Source: Frondihabitans sp. (lineage in GTDB: Bacteria > Actinomycetota > Actinomycetes > Actinomycetales > Microbacteriaceae). Taken from it: 10,172 nt of DNA. Shown here piece after piece: positions 5,735 to 10,172 of this stretch. The notes under the pieces were generated by a model. The model saw only the letters and a list, made by a program, of their open reading frames with translations, did not search any database and was not told where the DNA came from. Location of the stretch: contig JAODMX010000071.1 of assembly GCA_025464735.1 (NCBI GenBank), positions 1 to 10,172 on the forward strand. The letters are read 5' to 3'. The stretch's first letter is position 1. Every line of letters starts with the position of its first letter. A program made the position numbers and the translations under genes.

Positions 5735-7273
5735 ATGGTTTTATTCGTGCGCGCTCAGCAGACGAAGACGACGCGACGGACGGCGGGGCTCCTGCTCGCC
5801 TGCTCACTCGCGGCAACCGTAGCAGTCGTTGCTCCTGCCATAGCATCGCAGCCGGCGCGAGCGGCGACGCCCGCGACGGTGACGACCGCGGCAGCGACAC
5901 CGCTTACGGCCACGCTGACGTGGAAGCACGAGATGGGCAACGCCGGTCACCCCGTCGCCCTGGCGTCGCCGATGGTGGCGACGCTCGGCTCGGGAGGGTC
6001 GTCGGTCGTCATCGGCGACCGTTCGGGCCACGAGTCGGCCTTTCATCTGAGCAACGGCGGGCTCGTCTTCAAGGTTGCGACTCCCGGTGGTGCGGCCGTC
6101 GACTCGACCCCGTCCGTCATGGGGTCGGGCACGAGCGCCCGGTTGTTCTTCGGCGAGGGCACCTCGAGCTCGCCGGCGGTCGGCGGTTACCGGTCGATCA
6201 GCTCGACCGGCCACCAGGTCTGGCTGGTCAAGCCGAAAGCCCAGCCCTCCGGATCCGCGACGCGCGGTGTCATGTCCTCGCTGGCGATCGGCAACCTACA
6301 GACCGGTAACGACGTCATCGGCGGGTCCATGGGCCAGGAGCAAGACCTCATGGCGGCGACGAACGGCAAGGTCGAGAGCGGTTTCCCGTGGTTCCAGGCG
6401 GACTCCAACTTCTCGACACCCGCAGTGACCGACCCCAACTCGACTCCCGGTAAAGACCTGATCGTCGAGGGCGGTGACTCGACCGCCGGGGTCGCCTTCG
6501 GCACGCACTACGCCAACGGCGGCCACATCCGCCTCCTGTACCGCACCGGCAATGCCGGATCGTCGAACCCGGCCGCGGGTCTGAAGTGCCAGTACAACAC
6601 CAACCAGGTGGTCCAGTCGTCGCCCGCGGTCGGCAACTTCCTCACGTCGAGTGCCTGGGGTGCGGTCGTCGGCACCGGCACCTACTGGTCGGGCGCATCC
6701 GACACCGACAAGCTCATTGCGATCAACAGCACCTGCCAGCCGATCTGGAAGGCGAGCCTCTCGGGTAGCACCCAGTCGAGTCCCGCTCTCGCGGACACCT
6801 CGGGGACGGGTCACAACTCGGTGATCGAGGGCACGCTCATGAACGCGAATGCCGGTCGCGTGTACTCGCTCAACGGTGCCAACGGCCACACCAACTGGTG
6901 GACCCAGATCCCCGGTGGCGTCTTCGGCGGCATCACCACTGCCGATCTGTCAGGCCAGGGTTACCAGGACGTCATCGTTCCCACCCCGACCGGCACTTAC
7001 ATTCTCGACGGCAAGACCGGCAGGCAGATCATGAAGCTCGGTGCCGGTTTCGGCTTCCAGAACAGTGCTCTGGTCACGAACGACCCCAACGGCACGATCG
7101 GGATCACGCTCGCCGGCTACGACGGTCACGACGCGGGGATCATCCTCCACTACGAGATCACGGGCGGCGGTGCCCGCGGAGCCAACGTGAACGTCAAGGG
7201 TGCCTGGCCGATGTTCCACCACGACCAGAAGTTGACGGGCGACGCGAACACCGTCCTCGCCGCCAAACCGTAA
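5735..7273 (+). CDS. Secreted eight-repeat FG-GAP/VCBS-like beta-propeller protein
   Basis: This 512-residue protein carries a Sec-type signal peptide: basic region to R15, hydrophobic core at about 17-37, likely cleavage after ARA (43). A Thr/Ala-rich linker follows. The rest consists of eight repeats of 44-67 residues, anchored by SPMVATL (79), STPSVMG (125), SSLAIGN (181), STPAVTD (227), SSPAVGN (295), SSPALAD (348), GGITTAD (398) and NSALVTN (443). Each anchor is followed by a Gly/Asp-rich turn and a hydrophobic strand. DLSGQGYQDVIVP (404-416) is a clear VCBS/FG-GAP repeat. The end, GAWPMFHHDQKLTG (489-502), resembles the closing segment of PQQ-like and FG-GAP propellers. C285 and C334 could form a disulfide outside the cell. 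No catalytic domain, membrane anchor or sorting signal is visible, so a carbohydrate- or protein-binding or scaffold role is likely but not shown. It is divergent from the 193-aa gene and appears monocistronic. Confidence 0.88.
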   Translation: MVLFVRAQQTKTTRRTAGLLLACSLAATVAVVAPAIASQPARAATPATVTTAAATPLTATLTWKHEMGNAGHPVALASPMVATLGSGGSSVVIGDRSGHESAFHLSNGGLVFKVATPGGAAVDSTPSVMGSGTSARLFFGEGTSSSPAVGGYRSISSTGHQVWLVKPKAQPSGSATRGVMSSLAIGNLQTGNDVIGGSMGQEQDLMAATNGKVESGFPWFQADSNFSTPAVTDPNSTPGKDLIVEGGDSTAGVAFGTHYANGGHIRLLYRTGNAGSSNPAAGLKCQYNTNQVVQSSPAVGNFLTSSAWGAVVGTGTYWSGASDTDKLIAINSTCQPIWKASLSGSTQSSPALADTSGTGHNSVIEGTLMNANAGRVYSLNGANGHTNWWTQIPGGVFGGITTADLSGQGYQDVIVPTPTGTYILDGKTGRQIMKLGAGFGFQNSALVTNDPNGTIGITLAGYDGHDAGIILHYEITGGGARGANVNVKGAWPMFHHDQKLTGDANTVLAAKP

Positions 7274-7314
7274 CCGGCATTCCCCGTAGCCGATTCGGAT
7301 TCCGATCCGGCATC

Positions 7315-7346
7315 TGGCACTCGCGGACCCCTGGTTGGCAGTCGCG
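7315..7346. repeat. Direct repeat TGGCA[C/G]TCGCG x2, 21-bp period
   Basis: TGGCACTCGCG (7315-7325) and TGGCAGTCGCG (7336-7346) differ at one base and are spaced 21 bases apart, which is two helix turns. They lie 29-60 bases upstream of the -10 box of the DinB gene, a position suited to an activator or other regulator. TGGCACTC also resembles one arm of the HrcA/CIRCE element, but the inverted partner is missing. Confidence 0.35.
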
Positions 7347-7374
7347 CACGCGTCGCCGACCGGGGGCCTGTCGC

Positions 7375-7380
7375 TAGCGT
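7375..7380 (+). promoter_or_regulatory. -10 box TAGCGT for leaderless start of the DinB gene
   Basis: TAGCGT is followed by exactly six bases and then ATG 7387, so transcription would start at or next to the A of the start codon. No ribosome site precedes the ATG. The same arrangement recurs at 8445 and 9805. Confidence 0.6.
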
Positions 7381-7386
7381 CGGGGT

Positions 7387-7902
7387 ATGCCGATCACGCC
7401 CGACACGAAGAACTGGACCTGGGTTCTCGAAGCGCCCTGTCCTGACTGCCACTACGACTCCAGCCGCGTCGCCTTCCGGGACATCCCCGGCCTCGTGCGC
7501 TCGAACGCCGCCCTGTGGCCGCCCCGTCTCACCCGACCGGATGCACGTGAGCGGCCTGACGACGCCACCTGGTCGCCACTCGAGTACGGCGCGCACGTGC
7601 GCGATGTCTTCCGCGTGTTCACGGGCCGGTTGATTCTGATGCTGACTGAGGATGCACCGGAGTTCGCCAACTGGGATCAGGACGCCACCGCGGTCGATGA
7701 CGACTACCGGGCGCAGGATCCGAGACGGGTGGCGAGCGAGCTGGTCGCTGCGGCCGAAAGCGCCGCGGCGGCGTTCGCGGCGGTGGCCGATTCGGAGCTG
7801 GGTCGGACCGGTCTTCGCTCCGACGGCAGCGCCTTCACGGTCGAGAGCCTGGGCCGCTACTTCCTGCACGACCCGATTCATCACTGGCACGACGTGGCGT
7901 GA
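7387..7902 (+). CDS. DinB-superfamily protein (metal-dependent four-helix bundle)
   Basis: The protein has 171 residues. DinB/YfiT-like proteins are four-helix bundles that hold a divalent metal with three His; several are thiol-dependent transferases or isomerases (bacillithiol or mycothiol), but most are uncharacterised. Here an opening segment with CPDCHYDSS (18-26) leads to WSPLEYGAHVRDV (62-74), giving H70. FANWDQDATAVDDDY (93-107) follows. The C-terminal helix YFLHDPIHHWHDV (158-170) supplies H161 and H165, completing a plausible metal triad. The Cys pair at 18/21 is typical of an actinobacterial subgroup of this superfamily. As actinobacteria make mycothiol, a mycothiol-linked reaction is possible but not shown. 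ATG 7387 is favoured by the leaderless promoter directly before it. The gene converges on the Nudix gene with 26 bases between stop codons. Confidence 0.85.
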   Translation: MPITPDTKNWTWVLEAPCPDCHYDSSRVAFRDIPGLVRSNAALWPPRLTRPDARERPDDATWSPLEYGAHVRDVFRVFTGRLILMLTEDAPEFANWDQDATAVDDDYRAQDPRRVASELVAAAESAAAAFAAVADSELGRTGLRSDGSAFTVESLGRYFLHDPIHHWHDVA

Positions 7903-7910
7903 GCGTGACG

Positions 7911-7951
7911 CCGAGGCCCTCGCCCACGCTAGAAGGTGAAGCGGGCCTCGG
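7911..7951. terminator. Inverted repeat between convergent DinB and Nudix genes, possible bidirectional terminator
   Basis: CCGAGGCCC (7911-7919) and GGGCCTCGG (7943-7951) are perfect 9-bp inverted arms. The 23-base loop contains the Nudix stop codon and can add a small inner stem (CAC 7925-7927 with GTG 7936-7938). The position, where two genes end face to face, suits a shared terminator. No T-run follows on either strand, so it would not be a canonical intrinsic terminator; actinobacterial terminators often lack a strong T-run. Confidence 0.45.
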
Positions 7952-8408
7952 GTCGGTCGTCGAGGGCCGTGTCGATGCGCCCAAGCATCTCGTCGGACAT
8001 CGGCGGGAGAGAATCGCGAGCGAACCAGGCGGCCTCGCTGTTCTCGCCGTCAGCGGGGAACGGCACACCCGAGACATAGCTGAACCGGAAGATCAGGTCG
8101 AGGTACTGGGTCACGTCGCCGTTCGAGTAGGTGATCGCGGCGGTCACGCCGACGCCTGCGAGGCGGACCGGTACGGCCACGACATCCGCCTCTTCGCGGA
8201 CCTCGCGGGCGGCCGCGCGGGCGGGCTCCTCGCCGGGATCGATGATCCCGGTGACCGGTGTCCATGCGCCGTTGTCGCTGCGACGGACGAGCAGCAGCTC
8301 GTCGTGGCCGTCGACCTGGCGGACGACCACTGCTGTCACCCCGGACAGCCAGAGGGGCATCGTCCCGATCTTCTCGCGGAGAGCAAGGACGAAATCGGGC
8401 GTGGCCAT
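7929..8408 (-). CDS. Nudix hydrolase
   Basis: This 159-residue cytoplasmic enzyme should hydrolyse a nucleoside-diphosphate linked to another group (NDP-X), using divalent metal held by the Nudix helix. The Nudix box lies at residues 54-76: G54, five residues, E60, seven residues, then REVREE (68-73). The canonical Gly after the EE pair is Asp (D75), a tolerated variation; the metal-binding Glu residues (E69, E72, E73) are intact. Before the box come the core strands (VTAVVVRQV, LLLVRRSDNGAWTPVTG). After it, YLDLIFRFSYVSG and NSEAAWFARDSLP are typical of MutT/ADP-ribose-pyrophosphatase-like members. Substrate is not determinable. ATG 8408 is chosen because TAGCCT lies 7 bases before it and the family-typical start MATPDFVLALREKIG follows; in-frame sequence further upstream runs antisense through the divergent gene. 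The stop is TAG at 7931-7929. Confidence 0.92.
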   Translation of the reverse strand: MATPDFVLALREKIGTMPLWLSGVTAVVVRQVDGHDELLLVRRSDNGAWTPVTGIIDPGEEPARAAAREVREEADVVAVPVRLAGVGVTAAITYSNGDVTQYLDLIFRFSYVSGVPFPADGENSEAAWFARDSLPPMSDEMLGRIDTALDDRPEARFTF

Positions 8409-8415
8409 GGCCCCG

Positions 8416-8421
8416 AGGCTA
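8416..8421 (-). promoter_or_regulatory. -10 box TAGCCT for leaderless start of the Nudix gene
   Basis: On the minus strand TAGCCT is followed by CGGGGCC and ATG 8408, placing the likely transcript start at the start codon. Only 23 bases separate it from the facing -10 box of the next gene (8445-8450), so the two promoters overlap. Confidence 0.55.
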
Positions 8422-8444
8422 CCAAGTGCGGGTCGGCGTCGCGC

Positions 8445-8450
8445 TAGGGT
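8445..8450 (+). promoter_or_regulatory. -10 box TAGGGT for leaderless start of the DUF4265-type gene
   Basis: TAGGGT, then CGGTGT (six bases), then ATG 8457: the same geometry as at 7375 and 9805, with no ribosome site before the ATG. Confidence 0.6.
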
Positions 8451-8456
8451 CGGTGT

Positions 8457-8897
8457 ATGGCCGACGAAGCGCTTCTGGTCGACGTTCCCCTGGCGGTCGA
8501 AGGCGGCTGGCCGCCGGTCGACGTGGAGGCTCTGTGGGCGCGGGTCGACGGCGACGGAGTCTTCGTCGTCGAGAATGTGCCCGTGTTTGCGATGGACCTG
8601 TCGCGCGGCGACACGATCGAGGCGTCGCTCGAACCGAGCGGGCGTTTTCGCTTCGCCCGCAGGATCCTGAGGGGCGGCCACGCCACTTTCCGCCTGATCG
8701 CCCTCGGAGACGAGCGGGCGGTGGCCGACGTCGTCGAGCGCCTCGAACAGCTCGGCGCCGACGTCATCGAATCGAGTTTCCCCGCTCTCTGGGCGATCGA
8801 CGTGCCGCCGGAGTCCTCCGTCGAAGCCATCCGAGCGGCTCTCGATGAGGCGGCGACGCGTGACGTGATCGAGTTCGAGGACCCGCGCACCGCCTGA
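8457..8897 (+). CDS. DUF4265-type protein, 146 aa
   Basis: The protein matches the recognisable layout of DUF4265 proteins, which have no established function. An N-terminal beta-rich half contains VEGGWPPVDVEALWARVDGD (14-33), then a short strand with VFVVENVPVFAMDLSRGDTI (35-54). The latter forms the family-like pattern of a variable loop, then N-V/I-P-F/V-F-A, then GD. After the strand RFRFARRILRGGHATFRLIA (63-82) comes a C-terminal alpha/beta half with helix AVADVVERLEQLGADVIESS (87-106) and LWAIDVPPESSVEAIRAALDEA. That second half resembles a small ferredoxin-like or ACT-like sandwich. No catalytic motif, signal peptide or membrane helix is present, so it is probably cytoplasmic. It is divergent from the Nudix gene with 48 bases between start codons, so the two may be co-regulated. 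Confidence 0.75.
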   Translation: MADEALLVDVPLAVEGGWPPVDVEALWARVDGDGVFVVENVPVFAMDLSRGDTIEASLEPSGRFRFARRILRGGHATFRLIALGDERAVADVVERLEQLGADVIESSFPALWAIDVPPESSVEAIRAALDEAATRDVIEFEDPRTA

Positions 8898-8948
8898 CCT
8901 GTGTCACTATGTAGCCCACAACCGGGGTGACGGTACCCCGGACGGGCC

Positions 8949-8955
8949 AGGGGAG
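8949..8955 (+). promoter_or_regulatory. Ribosome-binding site AGGGGAG that decides the start of the next gene
   Basis: AGGGGAG lies 7 bases before GTG 8963. This selects GTG 8963 over the in-frame GTG at 8927, which has no ribosome site and would place this purine run inside the gene. A possible -10, TATGTA (8908-8913), lies upstream. Confidence 0.65.
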
Positions 8956-8962
8956 TTCCAGC

Positions 8963-9433
8963 GTGACGATCGTCAACCCGGCGGCAGATGATGCGCTGCG
9001 TGAGATCGAGCTGCCCTGCGGTCGCCTCCTCCTCGGCAACGGTCGCGGTGTTCCGATGCGTCGTTATTCGATGATCGATTCGACGCTTCTGATGGTCGCT
9101 GTGCAGTCCATCGTGATCTCCGCTCTCCTGCCGCTTTCGCCGACGCCGAAGCTGGTCGCGATCGCCTGCGGCGTCGTCTTCACCCTGGTAGCGGCCGTCA
9201 TAAGCCGCCGTCGGTCACTCCGCACGACGGCCGTTCGAAACGAACGTGCCGCGATCATCCGCTGGCTCGCCATTCACACCGCACTCGATCACCGGGGTCG
9301 TCTGGCGCTTGCCTGGGCCGAGCCTCAGGAAATCGGCGAGAGTCAGTACGAGTTCCGGACGGTGTGCAACGGCCGTCTTCTCTCGCTGATCATCGATCTC
9401 GATATCCAGGTCGCGTCGCTCGCCACTCTGTAA
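8963..9433 (+). CDS. Uncharacterised two-helix membrane protein, 156 aa
   Basis: No family was recognised. From GTG 8963 the protein has a hydrophilic N-terminal segment (1-37). Two hydrophobic spans follow, at about 38-58 (MIDSTLLMVAVQSIVISALL) and 63-80 (KLVAIACGVVFTLVAAVI), joined by a short PLSPTP turn, which suggests a helical hairpin. A strongly basic SRRRSLR (81-87) follows the second span and should be cytoplasmic by the positive-inside rule. It leads into a soluble C-terminal domain of about 70 residues (IIRWLAIHTALDHRGRLALA, then QYEFRTVCNGRLLSLIIDLD) of mixed alpha/beta character. The gene stands alone, convergent with the 61-aa gene downstream, with 28 bases between stop codons. 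The earlier in-frame GTG at 8927 is the alternative start and would add 12 residues. Confidence 0.7.
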   Translation: MTIVNPAADDALREIELPCGRLLLGNGRGVPMRRYSMIDSTLLMVAVQSIVISALLPLSPTPKLVAIACGVVFTLVAAVISRRRSLRTTAVRNERAAIIRWLAIHTALDHRGRLALAWAEPQEIGESQYEFRTVCNGRLLSLIIDLDIQVASLATL

Positions 9434-9448
9434 CGCCTGAGGCGATTT

Positions 9449-9472
9449 GCCGAGCGGCCCGTCAGCCTCGGC
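9449..9472. terminator. Short inverted repeat at a convergent gene junction, possible terminator
   Basis: GCCGAG (9449-9454) and CTCGGC (9467-9472) are perfect 6-bp arms with a 12-base loop, spanning the stop of the 61-aa gene. Immediately before it, CGCC-TGA-GGCG (9434-9444) forms a second small hairpin followed by ATTT on the plus strand. Either could end transcription of the 156-aa gene. Both are short, so confidence is low. Confidence 0.3.
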
Positions 9473-9647
9473 GACGGCTTTGCGAGAGACGAACCCGGTG
9501 CGCGAGGAGCGCCGCCACGACGGCGAGCACGACCTCGATGGTCCAACCGAGGTAGTGGCCCGTGATCAGTCGGCGGACGGCGTCGAGCGTGAGAAGGCTT
9601 CCGCCTGTGACGAGGGTTACGTACAGCACCAGCGTCGTCGACCTCAT
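9462..9647 (-). CDS. Small two-helix membrane protein, 61 aa
   Basis: A 61-residue ORF runs from ATG 9647 to TGA 9462. Two hydrophobic spans lie at about 4-21 (TTLVLYVTLVTGGSLLTL) and 33-50 (LGWTIEVVLAVVAALLAH). They are separated by DAVRRLITGHY and followed by a basic tail (RVRLSQSRRRG). The basic inter-helix segment and basic C-terminus, with a two-pass topology, fit the small uncharacterised membrane proteins common in Microbacteriaceae. A G-rich run, TTCGGGGGC, ends 3 bases before the ATG and may act as a weak ribosome site. TAGCTA or TAGAGT (9695-9690 or 9700-9695, minus strand) could serve as -10. No family or function is recognised. The clean hydrophobicity pattern and its convergent fit with the neighbour support it as real. 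Confidence 0.6.
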   Translation of the reverse strand: MRSTTLVLYVTLVTGGSLLTLDAVRRLITGHYLGWTIEVVLAVVAALLAHRVRLSQSRRRG

Positions 9648-9669
9648 GTTGCCCCCGAACCTGTTGTTG

Positions 9670-9688
9670 GCGCGCAGCCGAAGCGCGC
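9670..9688. repeat. 6-bp inverted repeat upstream of the 61-aa gene
   Basis: GCGCGC (9670-9675) and GCGCGC (9683-9688) flank a 7-base loop. On the minus strand it lies in the likely 5' leader of the 61-aa gene, 23-41 bases before its ATG. It could be a leader hairpin or a protein-binding site. Because both arms are self-complementary alternating GC, chance occurrence in this composition is quite possible. Confidence 0.3.
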
Positions 9689-9698
9689 ATAGCTACTC

Positions 9699-9704
9699 TA
9701 GGTT
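9699..9704 (+). promoter_or_regulatory. -10-like box TAGGTT with GTG six bases downstream, upstream of cysE
   Basis: TAGGTT, then GGGATC (six bases), then GTG 9711 repeats the leaderless geometry of the DinB, DUF4265-type and cysE starts. It would either start a short leaderless ORF (9711-9779) or give cysE a 106-base leader transcript in addition to its own proximal promoter. Confidence 0.4.
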
Positions 9705-9710
9705 GGGATC

Positions 9711-9779
9711 GTGGGCGCCGACATCCCCCGAAGGAGAGTCCTCCAGAGGGGGGACCGAGGGGATCCTTGGCCGTCATGA
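9711..9779 (+). CDS. Possible 22-codon leader ORF upstream of cysE
   Basis: The ORF opens with GTG 9711, directly after the TAGGTT box, and runs 22 codons to TGA 9779, 37 bases before cysE. The peptide would begin VGADIPRRRVLQRGD and is basic, with no Cys, so it is not a cysteine-reading attenuator of the usual kind. Its only support is the start geometry and position. It may equally be a non-coding leader. An alternative reading is that the stretch only forms the hairpins at 9733-9755. Confidence 0.2.
   Translation: MGADIPRRRVLQRGDRGDPWPS
9733..9755 (+). other. Overlapping, mutually exclusive hairpins in the cysE leader
   Basis: GGAG (9733-9736) can pair with CTCC (9741-9744) around AGTC. 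Alternatively GTCCTCC (9738-9744) can pair with GGGGGAC (9749-9755) around a 4-base loop, seven pairs with one G-U. The two stems share 9741-9744, so only one can form. CCCCC (9725-9729) offers a third partner for the G-run. This would fit a switchable leader, but it may simply reflect the purine-rich composition. Confidence 0.3.
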
Positions 9780-9804
9780 GAACTCCGGACCGTGGGGGCG
9801 CCGG

Positions 9805-9810
9805 TAGGAT
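9805..9810 (+). promoter_or_regulatory. -10 box TAGGAT for leaderless start of cysE
   Basis: TAGGAT, then CGTCGC (six bases), then ATG 9817; no ribosome site lies between. The spacing is identical to the boxes at 7375 and 8445, which supports both the start and the leaderless mode. Confidence 0.6.
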
Positions 9811-9816
9811 CGTCGC

Positions 9817-10172
9817 ATGCGGCTCATCGCCCGACTTCGCGACGACGTCAAAGCCGTTCGGCGCAACGACCCGGCCGCCCGTGGCACCGTCGAGATCGTC
9901 CTGGTCTATTCGGGCCTCCACGCCGTGTGGGCGTATCGCATCACGTCGAGGCTCTGGCGCGACGCCTCCTGGCCCGGATCCCGCATGCTCGCTCGCATCC
10001 TCTCGCAGCTGGTCCGGTCAGCGACCGGCATCGAGATCCATCCCGGCGCGATCATCGGTCGGCGGCTCTTCATTGACCACGGCATGGGGGTGGTGATCGG
10101 CGAGACCGCGGTGATCGGCGACGACGTGCTCCTGTTTCACGGCGTGACGCTCGGCGGTCGGGGCTCCGGCGA
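9817..10172 (+). CDS. cysE: Serine O-acetyltransferase, N-terminal part (cut by right edge)
   Basis: The enzyme acetylates L-serine with acetyl-CoA to O-acetylserine, the precursor that O-acetylserine sulfhydrylase turns into cysteine. The 118 residues present show the short Gram-positive/EpsC-like form. A helical N-terminus ([20 protein letters not shown]) and helices to about residue 70 lead into the left-handed beta-helix of hexapeptide repeats. [20 protein letters not shown] (71-90) and [19 protein letters not shown] (91-109) follow, then VTLGGRG. The catalytic His of IDHG is H88, and the acidic partner before IHP is E73, as in other short-form enzymes where Glu replaces the Asp of E. coli CysE. 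ATG 9817 is fixed by the promoter box directly upstream. No cysK is present on the left; one could follow on the right. Confidence 0.93.
   Translation, partial: MRLIARLRDDVKAVRRNDPAARGTVEIVLVYSGLHAVWAYRITSRLWRDASWPGSRMLARILSQLVRSATGIEIHPGAIIGRRLFIDHGMGVVIGETAVIGDDVLLFHGVTLGGRGSG

Noticed and set aside
7315..7346. CIRCE element for the HrcA heat-shock repressor
   Set aside because: One arm is similar to TGGCACTC, but the partner is a direct copy, not the inverted GAGTGCCA needed.
9711..9779. Cysteine-sensing attenuator peptide before cysE
   Set aside because: The predicted 22-residue peptide contains no Cys, so the known cysteine-attenuation mechanism does not fit. Kept only as a low-confidence leader ORF.
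9767..10096. TTG-started frame overlapping cysE in another frame
   Set aside because: The cysE frame shows hexapeptide repeats and catalytic residues; this frame gives a low-complexity Arg/Ser/Pro-rich product.
1..10172. Mobile element, CRISPR array, phage or defence system
   Set aside because: No transposase, integrase, terminal repeats, spaced repeat array or defence domains were found in any frame. Coding style is uniform across the window.

Overview
The window is high-GC, densely coded DNA with GTG starts, 4-bp start/stop overlaps and TAnnnT -10 boxes set directly against start codons. Together with the protein types this points to an actinobacterium, most likely Microbacteriaceae (Micrococcales). 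That placement is inferred from sequence style, not from a marker gene.

Left part (1-4686, all minus strand): a carbohydrate-uptake operon. In transcription order it encodes a sugar-binding lipoprotein (4686-3376), two CUT1-type ABC permeases (3379-2441 and 2444-1566), a ROK-family regulator (1569 or 1494 to 286) and the first 84 codons of a GMC/pyranose-oxidase-like FAD oxidoreductase (254 to beyond the left edge). The first four genes are joined by GTGA, ATGA and GTGA overlaps. No ATPase gene is present, so the transporter presumably uses a shared MsiK-type ATPase encoded elsewhere. A perfect 8-bp inverted repeat at 4728-4750 is the best operator candidate. The ROK gene has an in-frame TAA at 841-843 in the middle of the conserved sugar-kinase fold. 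The protein reads through cleanly on both sides, so this is a young nonsense mutation, a read error, or less likely a recoded stop.

Middle part (4879-7273): an uncharacterised helical 193-aa protein on the minus strand, divergent from a 512-aa secreted protein made of eight FG-GAP/VCBS-like repeats, probably an eight-bladed beta-propeller. The 274-bp gap between them carries two pairs of short direct repeats, each with a 16-bp period.

Right part (7387-10172): small housekeeping and accessory genes. In order these are a DinB-superfamily protein (+), a convergent Nudix hydrolase (-), a divergent DUF4265-type protein (+), a two-helix membrane protein (+), a convergent 61-aa membrane protein (-), and the 5' part of a serine O-acetyltransferase gene, cysE (+), cut by the right edge. 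Four of these starts lie 6-7 bases after a TAnnnT box, the layout of leaderless transcripts. The region before cysE has an extra box of this kind followed by a 22-codon ORF and overlapping hairpins, which could be a regulatory leader.

No tRNA, rRNA, CRISPR array, insertion sequence or prophage gene was seen. The most notable items are the broken ROK regulator beside its probable operator, the sugar transporter linked to a sugar-oxidising flavoenzyme, the eight-repeat secreted propeller, and the leader upstream of cysE.
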